From JBJSXF01 sp046086225 (GTDB taxonomy: Bacteria > Actinomycetota > Acidimicrobiia > IMCC26256 > PALSA-610), in contig JBJSXF010000178.1 in assembly GCA_046086225.1 (NCBI GenBank), forward strand, positions 1-41,941: 41,941 bases of DNA, read 5' to 3'. The notes beneath the pieces were generated by a model. It was not told the DNA's origin and made no database searches. It saw only the letters and a list, made by a program, of their open reading frames with translations. Of the stretch, positions 14,317-23,720 are shown in pieces. Both the position numbers and the translations under genes were made by a program. The stretch's first letter is position 1. The number at the start of each line of letters is the position of its first letter.

Positions 14317-16791
14317 ATGAGCGACGACGCCATCCGCGTATCCGGCCCGATCAACGCCGAGGGTCTCGAGATGACCCTCGAGACGGGGAAACTCGCCCAA
14401 CTCGCCCACGGTGCGGTCGTCGTGAAGGTCGGCGGCGCCACCGTGCTGTCCACCGTCGCGACGTCGAAGCCCCGGGAGGGCATCGACTTCTTCCCGCTCA
14501 CCGTCGACGTCGAAGAGCGCATGTACGCCGCGGGCAAGATCCCCGGCTCGTTCTTCCGCCGCGAGGGTCGGCCCGGTGAGCACGCCATCCTGACCGCCCG
14601 CCTCACCGACCGCCCGCTGCGGCCGTCGTTCCCCGACGACTTCCGCAACGAGGTCCAGGTCATCGCCACGGTCCTCGGCGTCGATCTCGAGAACCCGCAC
14701 GACGTCCCCTCGATCAACGGCGCGTCGGCGGCCCTCACCGTCTCGGGCATTCCCTTCAACGGCCCGATCGGCGCGGTGCGGCTCGCCCACATCGACGGCG
14801 CCTGGCACGCCCACCCCACCTTCCAGGAGGGCGACGCCTCGACCTTCGAGATCGTGGTGGCCGGTCGTGCGCTCGACAACGGCGATGTCGCGATCATGAT
14901 GGTCGAAGCCGGTGGCACCGAGGGTGCTTGGGAGCTGTACGAGGCCGGTGCCCCGAAGGTCACCGAGGAGACCATCGCCGAGGGCCTCGAGGAGTCGAAG
15001 CGCTGGATCAAGGCGTCGATCGACCTCCAGCTCCAGCTGCGGGAGGCCTACGAGGCGGCCCGCGGCCCGATCGAGCCGATCAACTACCTGCCCGCAGTCG
15101 ACTACTCGCCCGGCGTTTACGCCGCGGTGAAGGCCCATGCCGAAGCCGACACCGCCGCGGCGATGGCCACCGCCGACAAGACCGCCCGCAACGAGCGACT
15201 CGCCTAGATCGAGGCCTCGACCCTCGCGACCCTCGTGGGCACGGTCGACGCGCCCGGACCGCACCCCGAGGAGGCGGTCGCGGTGAAGCGAGCCTTCCGG
15301 TCCCTCCAGAAGGAGGTCACCCGTCGCCGCATCGTCAACGAGGGCGTGCGGATCGACGGTCGGGCCCCGGCCGACATCCGGCCGCTCTCGGCCGAGGTCG
15401 GTGTCGTGGCCACGGCGCACGGCACCGGGCTGTTCAAGCGCGGCGAGACCCAGGTGCTCTCGGTCGTGACCCTCGGCATGCCCCGCATGGAGCAGATGCT
15501 CGACACCATCACGGTGGACGAGAAGAAGCGCTACATGCACCACTACAACTTCCCGCCCTTCTCCACCGGTGAGACCGGTCGCGTCGGCAGCCCGAAGCGC
15601 CGTGAGATCGGGCACGGGGCGCTCGCCGAGCGGGCCCTCCTCCCGGTCGTGCCGAGTAAGGAGGAGTGGCCTTACACCCTGCGGGTCGTCTCCGACGTGC
15701 TCGCCTCGAACGGCTCCACCTCGATGGCCTCGGTGTGCGGTTCGACGCTCTCGCTCATGGACGCGGGCGTCCCGCTGAAGGCGCCGGTCGCGGGCATCGC
15801 GATGGGCCTCGTCTACGCCGAGGGCAAGTACACGACGCTCACCGACATCCTCGGGGCCGAGGATGCGTTCGGCGACATGGACTTCAAGGTCGCCGGCACC
15901 GCCGAGTTCGTGACCGCGCTCCAGCTCGACACCAAGATCGACGGCATTCCGGCCGACGTGCTCGCCCAGGCCCTGCTCCAGGCGAAGGAAGCCCGCCTCG
16001 CGATCCTCGGGGTGATGGGCGGCGCGATCGCCGAGCCTCGTTCGGATGTCCGCGACACCGCACCGAAGATCATCAGCTTCGAGATCCCGCTCGACAAGAT
16101 CGGCGAGGTCATCGGGCCCAAGGGCAAGGTCATCAACACCATCCAGCAAGAGACCGGCGCCGACATCACCGTGGCCGATGACGACGGCGTGGGCATCGTC
16201 TCGATCGGCTCGAAGGACGGCGCCGCGGTCACCGAGGCCCGGCGGCGGATCGAGCTCATCCTCGACCCACCGACCGCCGAGGTCGGTGAGGTGTACGAGG
16301 GCCGGGTCGTGAACATCACGTCGTTCGGCGCCTTCGTGAACATCCTCCCGGGCCGGGACGGCCTCGTGCACATCTCGAAGCTCGGTCGGGGCAAGCGCAT
16401 CGACCGGGTCGAGGACGTCCTCTCGCTCGGCGACGAGATCACCGTGAAGGTCGACGACATCGATCAGAAGGGCAAACTCTCGCTCTCCCTCGTGGGGGAG
16501 GACGGCGAGGACACCGCACCGACTGGGGGCGGCGGCGCGGCGCGTGCGCCCCGTGAGGCCCGGGAATCCCGCGAGCCCCGCGAGTCCCGCGAGTCCCGTC
16601 CGGCGTCCTCGGGCGCTTCGTTCGAGGACTTCTGGGAGGAGCAGGCCCGCGACGAGTTCGGGGATCTCGGCCCGGGTGAGGACCGCGACCGTGGCGGAGA
16701 CCGCGGTGGCGACCGCGGCGGTGACCGCGGGCGGAGCCGGGGTGGCCGCGGTGGCGGGCGCGGCGGCGGTCGGGGACCGCGCCGCTCCTGA
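14317..16791 (+). pseudogene. pnp: Polynucleotide phosphorylase, interrupted by an in-frame TAG
   Basis: Phosphorolytic 3'-5' exoribonuclease. The reading frame is continuous over 824 codons except for TAG at 15205-15207 (codon 297). Before it lie the first RNase PH domain (about 1-230) and the start of the helical linker. After it lie the rest of the linker, the second RNase PH domain (HYNFPPFSTGETGRVGSPKRREIGHG; DILGAEDAFGDMDFKVAGT with catalytic Asp residues), the KH domain (about 582-650, IGEVIGPKGKVI) and the S1 domain (about 650-728). A 95-residue tail with RES repeats, a FEDFWEEQARDEFGDLG segment and RGG repeats ends it. Sequence on both sides is well conserved, so the lesion is recent or an error. 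A restart at GTG 15235 is possible but has no good Shine-Dalgarno. Confidence 0.9.
15205..15207 (+). other. In-frame amber codon inside pnp
   Basis: TAG between the codons for RNERLA and IEASTLATLVG. One base change from GAG (Glu) or CAG (Gln) would restore the frame; Glu is the natural residue in this charged helix. TAG ends rpsO, ylxR and the transporter receptor gene nearby, so it is a real stop codon in this genome. Confidence 0.9.
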
Positions 16792-16810
16792 CCGGAGACC
16801 GACCCGGCCC

Positions 16811-18055
16811 GTGACCGAGGGCATCGTCCGCAGTCGGCAGCCGTCGGGCCTGCGCGTCGTCACCGAATCGCTGCCCGCGCTGCGGTCGGTGACGATCGGA
16901 GCCTGGGTCGGCAGCGGGGCTCGCGACGAGGGGCCGACGGAGTGGGGCGCCAGCCACTTCCTCGAGCACCTGCTGTTCAAGGGCACGCCGACGCGGTCGG
17001 CACGGGACATCGCCGAGTCGATCGAGTCGGTCGGCGGCGAGATGAACGCGTTCACCACCCACGAACAGACGGTCTTCCACATCCGGGTACCCGATTCCCG
17101 CCTCGGACTCGCGCTCGAGGTGCTCGCCGACGTGCTGGCCGCGCCCGCCTTCCGGGCCGACGAGGTCGAGTCGGAGCGGCGGGTGATCCTCGAGGAGATC
17201 GGGATGCGCGACGACGATCCCGACGACGTCGTTCACGAGGCGTTCGCCGCCGCGCTCTTCCCGGATCACCCCCTCGGCCGCGAGGTCGTGGGCAGCGTCG
17301 ATTCGATCAGCGGCATGGACCGCGAGGTCATCGCCGACTACCACCGTTCCCACTACCGCCCGTCGAACATGGTGTTCGCCGCCGCCGGCAACCTCACGCA
17401 CGACACGGTCACCGGGTTCCTCGCCGAGCATCTGCCCGACGACCCGACGGTTCGGCCGGAACGGCCGTCGGGCGACCCGGCCCCGCCCCGTGAGCGGATC
17501 TGCGTCTCCCGCGACACCGAGCAATCCCACGTGGTGCTCGGAGTGCGGGCGCTGCCTGCGCTCGATCCCGACCGGTACGCGCTCACGGTGCTCAACCAGT
17601 GCTTCGGGGGCGGGATGTCATCACGGCTCTTCCAGGAGGTGCGGGAGAAGCGCGGGCTCGCGTACTCCGTCTACTCCTACTGGGCCGGGTTCGCGGACGC
17701 CGGTGCCTTCGGCATCTACGCAGGTACCGCGCCCGAACGGCTCCCCGAGGTGCTCGAGGTGGTCGAAGCCGAACTCGAGCGGCTCGTCGCCGACGGGATC
17801 GGGGCCGACGAGCTGGCGGCCGCCAAGGGGCATCTCACGGGCGCGCTCTCGATGTCGTTGGAGACCTCGGCCAGCCGGATGCGTCGGCTCGGGCGCGCCG
17901 AGCTGCTCGAGGGCGAGATCCCGTCGCTCGACGAGATCGTGCAGCGGGTCGAGCGGGTGACCGGCGACGACGTGGCCCGGGTCATCGACCGGTGCTTCGC
18001 CGGGACTTCCCGGACGCTGGCACTCGTCGGACCCCACGACGAGGCCTCCCTCTGA
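16811..18055 (+). CDS. M16 family zinc peptidase (processing-peptidase-like)
   Basis: Inverzincin-type metalloprotease, usually encoded next to pnp in actinobacteria and Firmicutes. The 414-residue length fits the short two-domain form. The active site HFLEH is at about residues 49-53 (H49, E52, H53), with the distal glutamates in the ESERRVILEEIGM region near 125-135. The second, non-catalytic M16 domain includes GGGMSSRLFQEVREKRGLAYSV. The start is GTG 16811 (VTEGIVRSRQPSGLRVVTES), 19 bp after the pnp stop with a GGAG upstream. No signal peptide is seen, so it is probably cytoplasmic. Confidence 0.92.
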   Translation: MTEGIVRSRQPSGLRVVTESLPALRSVTIGAWVGSGARDEGPTEWGASHFLEHLLFKGTPTRSARDIAESIESVGGEMNAFTTHEQTVFHIRVPDSRLGLALEVLADVLAAPAFRADEVESERRVILEEIGMRDDDPDDVVHEAFAAALFPDHPLGREVVGSVDSISGMDREVIADYHRSHYRPSNMVFAAAGNLTHDTVTGFLAEHLPDDPTVRPERPSGDPAPPRERICVSRDTEQSHVVLGVRALPALDPDRYALTVLNQCFGGGMSSRLFQEVREKRGLAYSVYSYWAGFADAGAFGIYAGTAPERLPEVLEVVEAELERLVADGIGADELAAAKGHLTGALSMSLETSASRMRRLGRAELLEGEIPSLDEIVQRVERVTGDDVARVIDRCFAGTSRTLALVGPHDEASL

Positions 18056-18090
18056 CCCGAGCGGTCGCATCGGCCCACCGGCTCGGCCGG

Positions 18091-18096
18091 TAGCGT
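18091..18096 (+). promoter_or_regulatory. -10 box of dapB (near-leaderless)
   Basis: TAGCGT followed by 9 nt and then ATG 18106, in a 50-bp spacer after the M16 gene. The predicted transcript would start within a few nt of the ATG, and there is no Shine-Dalgarno. Confidence 0.45.
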
Positions 18097-18105
18097 TCGG
18101 TTCGC

Positions 18106-18879
18106 ATGATCCGCGTGGGCGTGTTCGGAGCGGGTGGACGCATGGGCGCCACCGTCTGCGGGGCGGTCCTCGATGCACCCGACCTCGAGCTCGTCGCCGC
18201 CGTCGACCCGGCCTGTGCGGGATCGACGGTGCCCGGAACCGATCTGGTCATCGGCTCCGCACCCGACGCCCTCACGGCGGCCGGGGCCGAGGTGGCGGTC
18301 GACTTCACGGTCGTCGACGCAGCCCGTGAGCACCTCGCCTGGTGCGCCGCGCACGGCATCCACGCGGTCGTGGGGACGACCGGGTTCTCCGAGGCCGACC
18401 TGGCCGGGTACGCCGAGCGCTTCGCCGCCCCGGGCGCCAATGCGGTCATCGCCGCCAACTTCGCGATCGGCGCGGTGCTCATGATGCGGTTCGCTGAGCT
18501 CGCCGCCCCCTTCTTCGACAGCGTCGAGATCGTCGAGATGCATCACGACCGAAAGCTCGACGCACCGTCGGGAACCGCAGTGGCCACGGCCCGGCGCATC
18601 GCGGCTGCTTCCGCCGACTGGGTTTCCGACCCGACCGAGAAGGTCGTCGCCGAAGGCGCCCGGGGTGCTCGCGTCGACGGCATCCCCGTGCACGCACTGC
18701 GGGTACGCGGGATGATCGCGAGCCAGGAGGTTCTGTTCGGGACCACCGGGCAGAGCCTCTCGTTGCGCCACGACACGTTCGATCGGTCGTCGTTCATGCC
18801 CGGCGTCGTGCACGCCGTCCGGGCGGTCGGCGCGGCACCCGGGCTCACGCTCGGCCTCGAGCCCCTCCTCGGGATCTGA
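18106..18879 (+). CDS. dapB: 4-hydroxy-tetrahydrodipicolinate reductase
   Basis: NAD(P)H-dependent step of lysine/diaminopimelate synthesis. The 257-residue protein has the dinucleotide motif GAGGRMG (about 8-14), the VGTTGF loop, and the catalytic/substrate segment EMHHDRKLDAPSGTA (H146, H147, K150). The C-terminal part ends FMPGVVHAVRAVG...LGLEPLLGI, typical of the family. It follows the M16 gene as in many actinobacteria. The transporter genes start 6 bp after its stop, so dapB may be co-transcribed with an amino-acid uptake system. Confidence 0.95.
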   Translation: MIRVGVFGAGGRMGATVCGAVLDAPDLELVAAVDPACAGSTVPGTDLVIGSAPDALTAAGAEVAVDFTVVDAAREHLAWCAAHGIHAVVGTTGFSEADLAGYAERFAAPGANAVIAANFAIGAVLMMRFAELAAPFFDSVEIVEMHHDRKLDAPSGTAVATARRIAAASADWVSDPTEKVVAEGARGARVDGIPVHALRVRGMIASQEVLFGTTGQSLSLRHDTFDRSSFMPGVVHAVRAVGAAPGLTLGLEPLLGI

Positions 18880-18885
18880 GGCGCC

Positions 18886-19629
18886 GTGACGGGTTCGCCG
18901 GTCGGAGGTGACGCCCTGCTCCGGGTCGAGGGCGTTCGGGTCGAGTTCGGGGGTGTCGTCGCCCTCCAGGACCTCGGGTTCGCGGTGGCCGAGGGCGAGA
19001 TCTGCGCGTTGATCGGTCCCAACGGCGCGGGCAAGACGACGCTCTTCAACGTGGTGAGTCGGCTCTACGAGTGCCGGGAGGGCAAGGTCCGGTTCGATGA
19101 TCACGACCTCCTCGCCCTCCCGCCCCACCGGATCGCCCGGGTCGGGATCGCCCGCACGTTCCAGAACCTGGCCCTGTTCCCCGCGCTCTCCGTGCTCGAC
19201 AACGTGCTGCTCGGTGGCTACGCCCACGGCGCGGCGAACGCAGCCCGGCGGGCCGAGGCGATGGGGATCCTCGACCGGCTCGGGCTCGCGAACCTGGCCG
19301 GTCGGCCTCCGGTCGGGTTGCCCTACGGCACGATGAAGCGGATCGAGATCGCCCGGGCGCTCGCGGCCCGACCCCGGCTGCTGATGCTCGACGAGCCGGC
19401 CGGGGGACTCACCCATTCCGAGGTCGATGAGCTCGCGGGGGTCATCCGCACGCTGCGCGACGATCTCGGGCTCACGGTGCTGCTGGTCGAGCACCACATG
19501 GCGATGGTCATGGCGATCTCCGACCACGTGGTCGTGCTCGACTTCGGGTCGAAGATCGCCGACGGAACTCCGGCCGAGGTTCGGGCCGATCCCCGGGTGA
19601 TCGAGGCCTACCTCGGGAAGCCGGCCTGA
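18886..19629 (+). CDS. livG: Branched-chain amino-acid type ABC transporter, ATPase LivG
   Basis: ATP-binding subunit of a HAAT-family importer. The 247-residue protein has Walker A GPNGAGKTT (about 46-54), the Q-loop RTFQNLALFP, an unorthodox signature LPYGTMKRIEIARALA (LivG proteins often have LSYG here), Walker B LLMLDEPAGGL and the switch His in LLVEHHM. The GTG 18886 start is 6 bp after the dapB stop. livF follows after 1 bp. The substrate could be branched-chain amino acids, other amino acids, amides or urea; the sequence alone does not decide. Confidence 0.92.
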   Translation: MTGSPVGGDALLRVEGVRVEFGGVVALQDLGFAVAEGEICALIGPNGAGKTTLFNVVSRLYECREGKVRFDDHDLLALPPHRIARVGIARTFQNLALFPALSVLDNVLLGGYAHGAANAARRAEAMGILDRLGLANLAGRPPVGLPYGTMKRIEIARALAARPRLLMLDEPAGGLTHSEVDELAGVIRTLRDDLGLTVLLVEHHMAMVMAISDHVVVLDFGSKIADGTPAEVRADPRVIEAYLGKPA

Positions 19630-19630
19630 C

Positions 19631-20341
19631 GTGGGCGCGCTCCTCGAAGTTCGCGATCTGCGGGCGGGCTACGGCGCGGTTCGGGTTCTCCACGGGATCG
19701 ACGTCGTGGTCGACGAGGGCGAGGTGGTCGTGATCCTCGGAGCGAACGGCGCCGGGAAGACGACGACGCTGCGGGCCGTCTCGCAACTCGTGGCCACCGA
19801 GGGAACGATCGCGCTCGCCGGCGCCTCGCTCGTGGGGCGTCGGCCCGAGCAGGTTGCTCAAGCGGGCATCGCGCACGTGCCCCAGGGGCGCGGCACGCTC
19901 GCCGACCTCACCGTGGAGGACAACCTCCGAGTCGGGGCCTTCCGGCGCCGCGACCGCGAGGTGGAGTCCGACATCGGTCGCTGGTTCGAGGTGTTCCCGC
20001 GGCTCGGAGAGCGGCGCAGCCAGCGTGCGGGCAGCATGAGCGGCGGCGAGCAGCAGATGCTGGCTATCGCCCGGGCGCTCATGTCCCGCCCCCGGCTCCT
20101 CCTGCTCGACGAGCCGTCCCTCGGACTCGCGCCGATCATCACCGCGGACCTCTTCGCCCGGCTCCGGGAACTCAACGAGCGAGACGGCCTCGCCATGCTC
20201 CTCGTCGAGCAGAACGCAGGCCTGGCCCTCGACCTCGCGGCCCGGGGCTACGTGCTCGAGACGGGCGAGATCGTGGCGACCGGCACGGCCGCCGAGCTCC
20301 GCGACAACGACGATGTACGCCGGGCGTACCTGGGGGTCTGA
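19631..20341 (+). CDS. livF: Branched-chain amino-acid type ABC transporter, ATPase LivF
   Basis: Second ATPase of the importer. The 236-residue protein has Walker A GANGAGKTT (about 38-46), the Q-loop HVPQGRGTL, a canonical signature MSGGEQQMLAIARALM, Walker B LLLLDEPSLGLAP and the switch region LLVEQNAG. The PQGRGTL and SLGLAP segments are typical of LivF rather than LivG. The GTG start is 1 bp after livG, and its TGA is directly followed by the livH GTG with no gap. Confidence 0.93.
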   Translation: MGALLEVRDLRAGYGAVRVLHGIDVVVDEGEVVVILGANGAGKTTTLRAVSQLVATEGTIALAGASLVGRRPEQVAQAGIAHVPQGRGTLADLTVEDNLRVGAFRRRDREVESDIGRWFEVFPRLGERRSQRAGSMSGGEQQMLAIARALMSRPRLLLLDEPSLGLAPIITADLFARLRELNERDGLAMLLVEQNAGLALDLAARGYVLETGEIVATGTAAELRDNDDVRRAYLGV

Positions 20342-21223
20342 GTGGATCTGTTCCTCAGCCAGCTCATGAACGGCATCGGGCGGGGCGTCATCTACGCCTC
20401 GCTCGCCCTCGCCCTCGTCCTCATCTTCCGCACCACCGGGATCCTGAACTTCGCCCAGGGCGAGATGGCGCTCTTCTCCACCTACGTTTTCTGGCAGTTC
20501 ACCGAATGGGGCTGGCCGGTCTGGATCGCCATCCTGGTGACCCTCGTGCTGTCGTTCCTCGGCGGTGCCGCGATCGAACGAGTGGTCATCCGGCCGGTCG
20601 AGCAGGCCTCGCCGCTCGTCGTCGTCATCGTGACCATCGGATTGTTCCTCGCGTTCAACGCACTGGCCCAGCTGATCTTCGGCACCGAAGCGAAGGGGCT
20701 GCCGCGCGCTTATCCGTTCGAGCAGTGGAAGCTCGGGCCGCTCACGCTGGAGTCCGACACGGTGGCCCTCGTCGTCGTCCTCGCCGTCGAGTGCCTCGTG
20801 CTCTGGCTGCTGTTCCAGCGCACGCGGTTGGGTCTCGGGCTGCGGGCGGTCGCCGCCAATCCCGACGCGTCCCGCCTGGCCGGCGTGCCGGTCGGCCGCA
20901 TGCTGATGTCCGGGTGGGCAATCTCGGCGGCCATCGGAGCGCTGAGTGGGATGCTCGTGGTCCCCACGACCCCGGGCCTCAACGCCGGCTCGATGCAGAC
21001 GATCCTCGTCTTCGCGTTCGCGGCGGCGGCCCTCGGCGGGTTCGACAGTCTCCTCGGTGCCGTCGTCGGGGGCCTGATCCTCGGGGTCGCCAACGCGATG
21101 ACGATCCAATACCTCGACGCGCTCGACGGCATCGAGTTAGTGGTGCCTTTCGGCCTGATCCTCGGCGTGCTCCTCGTCCGCCCCCAGGGGCTCTTCGGGT
21201 CGATCCGGGTGGAGCGGGTATGA
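20342..21223 (+). CDS. livH: Branched-chain amino-acid type ABC transporter, permease LivH
   Basis: Integral membrane permease of 293 residues with about eight predicted hydrophobic helices. The N-terminal family pattern GIGRGVIYASLALALVLIF is followed by GILNFAQGEMALFSTYVFW. The cytoplasmic-loop segment SRLAGVPVGRMLMSGWAISA is the ATPase-contact region of LivH proteins. The GTG start abuts the livF stop, and the stop overlaps livM by ATGA. Confidence 0.92.
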   Translation: MDLFLSQLMNGIGRGVIYASLALALVLIFRTTGILNFAQGEMALFSTYVFWQFTEWGWPVWIAILVTLVLSFLGGAAIERVVIRPVEQASPLVVVIVTIGLFLAFNALAQLIFGTEAKGLPRAYPFEQWKLGPLTLESDTVALVVVLAVECLVLWLLFQRTRLGLGLRAVAANPDASRLAGVPVGRMLMSGWAISAAIGALSGMLVVPTTPGLNAGSMQTILVFAFAAAALGGFDSLLGAVVGGLILGVANAMTIQYLDALDGIELVVPFGLILGVLLVRPQGLFGSIRVERV

Positions 21224-22317
21224 GGAGCCGGGCCCGAGCCGGGCGCGCGGTCACGACGGTCCTCCTCGGCGCAGCCTTCGTCTACGCGTGCTCGCTCGCG
21301 ACCTCCGACGACATCCCGCAGCTGCAGCTCGTCGCTCAGGCGCTCTACTTCGCCGTCGCGGCCGCCGGGCTCAATCTGCTCACCGGATACAACGGCCAGG
21401 TCTCGATCGGGCACGGCGCGTTCTTCGGCATCGGGGCCTTCACGAGCGCGATCCTCGTGAAGGATCACGGCTGGGAGTATCTGCCGACGCTCCCGGTTGC
21501 GGCCGTACTCGCCGCCGTGATCGGCGTGCTCGTCGGCTTCCCGGCCCTGCGGGTGAAGGGCCTCTATCTGGCGCTGGTCACGTTGGGACTGGCCGTGATC
21601 TTCCCCGACGTCATCAAGCGGTTCTTCGACGCGAGCGGCCAGGGCCAGGTCACGGTGCGATCCCGGCTCCTGCGGGCACCCGAGTGGTGGCCGGCCGGGA
21701 TCGGCGACCGCTACCAGTGGGCGTACGTCGTGACCCTCGTCGTGACGGTCGCCGCGTTCGTGCTGAGCGCCTACATCGTGCGGCTGCGGTTCGGTCGGGC
21801 CCTGGTTGCCGTGCGCGATCACGAGGCCGCGGCCGCAACGCTCGGGATCAACCCGGCCCTCGTCAAGCTCGGGGCCTTCGGGATCAGCGCCGCCTACGCC
21901 GGGGCCGCCGGCTCGCTCTCGGTCCTCGTGCTCGGCAACGCCGAGGCCAACAAGGCCTCGACCTTCAACCAGTCGATCCTGTTCCTCGTGGCCGTGGTCG
22001 TCGGGGGCACGGCGACGGTCCTCGGACCGCTCGTGGGCGGCTGGTTCGTCGTGATGCTCCAGGATCAGGTGAACAAGTTCGCCGAGCGCCCCGACCGCCT
22101 CCTCGGCATCCCGGTACCGGGGGCGATCGAGGACTGGGTCCGAGGTAAGACCGTGCTCACCCCGGCGATCTTCGGCATCATCCTCGTGGTTTCCATGTAC
22201 CTTCTTCCCGACGGCATCGCCGGGGCTGCCCGCCGAGGGTGGAACCGGTCCTGGGCCGCGGCGCAATCGCGGCGTGGTCCGACTCCAGATCCGGCCCGGG
22301 GCGGGTCGGACCGATAG
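21220..22317 (+). CDS. livM: Branched-chain amino-acid type ABC transporter, permease LivM
   Basis: Second permease, 365 residues. A short basic N-terminus and hydrophobic segment are followed by the LivM hallmark LNLLTGYNGQVSIGHGAFFGIGAF (given here in two parts: LNLLTGYNGQVS and IGHGAFFGIGAF). GFPALRVKGLYLALVTLG and the loop VRDHEAAAATLGINPALVKL come next. A basic cytoplasmic tail (about 335-365) ends it. The ATG overlaps the livH stop. The receptor gene begins 17 bp after the stop. Confidence 0.93.
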   Translation: MRSRARAGRAVTTVLLGAAFVYACSLATSDDIPQLQLVAQALYFAVAAAGLNLLTGYNGQVSIGHGAFFGIGAFTSAILVKDHGWEYLPTLPVAAVLAAVIGVLVGFPALRVKGLYLALVTLGLAVIFPDVIKRFFDASGQGQVTVRSRLLRAPEWWPAGIGDRYQWAYVVTLVVTVAAFVLSAYIVRLRFGRALVAVRDHEAAAATLGINPALVKLGAFGISAAYAGAAGSLSVLVLGNAEANKASTFNQSILFLVAVVVGGTATVLGPLVGGWFVVMLQDQVNKFAERPDRLLGIPVPGAIEDWVRGKTVLTPAIFGIILVVSMYLLPDGIAGAARRGWNRSWAAAQSRRGPTPDPARGGSDR

Positions 22318-22334
22318 CGAAAGGACACACCGTC

Positions 22335-23720
22335 ATGACGCAGCAGCGCAGTTCGCGGCGATCCGCCCGAGCCGGGGTTCTCGTCCTGGCCATCGTCCTC
22401 GCCCTCGTGGCGGCGGCGTGCAGCGGGGGGAGCGATGACGCCGGCGGAGGGGGAGGCTCGCCGACGACCGCGTCGGGCGGGTCGGGCGATGGCTACCAGG
22501 ACATCAACCCGGATGACTGTGACGTCGACCCCGAGTCGGTGACGATCGAGGGCGACACGATCAAACTGGGTACGAGCATTCCCCAGTCGGGTCTCTACTC
22601 GGCGTTCCAGGAGATCCTTCGCGGTGAGCAGGCGTACATCGAGTACGTGAACACCGAGAAGGGGGGCTTCGACGTCGGGGGCAAGAAGTACAAGGTCGAG
22701 CTCATCGCCAAGGACGACGCGTACGAGGCGTCGCGCACGGTGACCAACGTCCAGTCGCTCATCACCTCCGATGAGGTGTTCGGGCTGTTCGACGTCGTCG
22801 GCACCAAGAACAACCTGGCGATCCGCGACAACGTCAACGATGCGTGCATCCCGGGCCTCTTCGCCGCCACCGGATCGCCGGCCTGGGGCAACAAGAACTA
22901 CCCGTGGATCATCGGCACCTTCCTCGTGCCGTACCCGGACGAGATGAAGGCCCTGGTTGACTACCTGAAGGAGAACCAGCCGGCGGCGACGATTGCGGTG
23001 CTGCGGGCCAATGACGACTTCGGCAAGGCCTACTCGGAGTCGCTCGCCAAGCTCGTCGAGGGCACCGACCTCAGAATCGTGAAGGAAGAGGTGTACGACC
23101 CCGAGTCGCCCGACACCAAGTCCCAGGTCACGAGCCTGGCCGCAACCAAGGCCGACGTCTTCGTGGTCGGGGCGACCCTCCTCGCCTGCCCCGACGCGCT
23201 GAAGAACGCGCAGGCGGCGGGCTGGACCCGCAAGGTCACCTACATGTCGGGCACCTGCACATCGAAGACGCTCATGGCCATTGCCGGCGACTCCGCCGGT
23301 GACGTCTACAGCGTCGCTCCGCTCATGGATCCGAACAACCCGGAGTACGCCGAGCAGCCCGGGATGAAGCTCTACAAGGAGAAGGTGAAGCAGTACGAGC
23401 CCGAGGCCGACGTCACCAACGGCATCGTGGCCTACGGCTGGACGGTCGGCGCCCTCCTCGAGCGCACCCTCGCCGATGCGAAGTCGGGTGACCGGCTCGG
23501 GGTGATGGAGGCGGCCCGCAACCTCACCGACGTGAAGGGTCTCGCGCTGCAGCTGCCGGGCATCAGCTGGTCGGTGGGGGCCGACGACTGGTTCCTCGGC
23601 GAGCAGTTCTCGATGGTCCAGTACCAGCTCGCCGACCAGTACTTCTCGACCGTGGGGCCGCTCGTGAAGCTCGACGGCGAGACCGCGGAGATCACGCCGC
23701 CCGCCCTCATCGACGGGTAG
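22335..23720 (+). CDS. Lipoprotein receptor of the amino-acid ABC transporter
   Basis: Extracytoplasmic substrate-binding protein (Peripla_BP_6 fold), 461 residues. The N-terminus is basic (QQRSSRRSAR), then hydrophobic, ending in a lipobox LVAAAC with Cys29 as the lipid-anchored residue. A Gly/Ser/Thr linker (about 30-55) leads into the receptor domain, which starts near IKLGTSIPQSGLYSAFQEI and includes LIAKDDAYEASRTVTNVQSLI and YMSGTCTSKTLMAIAGDSAGDVYSV. AAAGGA-like purines precede ATG 22335. It ends the dapB-liv block. Its stop (TAG) lies inside the convergent bioD 3' end, a 14-bp tail-to-tail overlap. Confidence 0.92.
   Translation: MTQQRSSRRSARAGVLVLAIVLALVAAACSGGSDDAGGGGGSPTTASGGSGDGYQDINPDDCDVDPESVTIEGDTIKLGTSIPQSGLYSAFQEILRGEQAYIEYVNTEKGGFDVGGKKYKVELIAKDDAYEASRTVTNVQSLITSDEVFGLFDVVGTKNNLAIRDNVNDACIPGLFAATGSPAWGNKNYPWIIGTFLVPYPDEMKALVDYLKENQPAATIAVLRANDDFGKAYSESLAKLVEGTDLRIVKEEVYDPESPDTKSQVTSLAATKADVFVVGATLLACPDALKNAQAAGWTRKVTYMSGTCTSKTLMAIAGDSAGDVYSVAPLMDPNNPEYAEQPGMKLYKEKVKQYEPEADVTNGIVAYGWTVGALLERTLADAKSGDRLGVMEAARNLTDVKGLALQLPGISWSVGADDWFLGEQFSMVQYQLADQYFSTVGPLVKLDGETAEITPPALIDG

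Noticed and set aside
15205..15207. TAG as a recoded sense codon (pyrrolysine or other)
   Set aside because: TAG ends several ordinary genes here, no recoding element is visible, and PNPase has no special residue at this linker position.
14092..17082. Very long open frame on the minus strand opposite pnp, with similar ones opposite infB, sir and others
   Set aside because: They mirror the codon pattern of the real genes in GC-rich DNA and show no domain pattern, no start signal and low-complexity translation.
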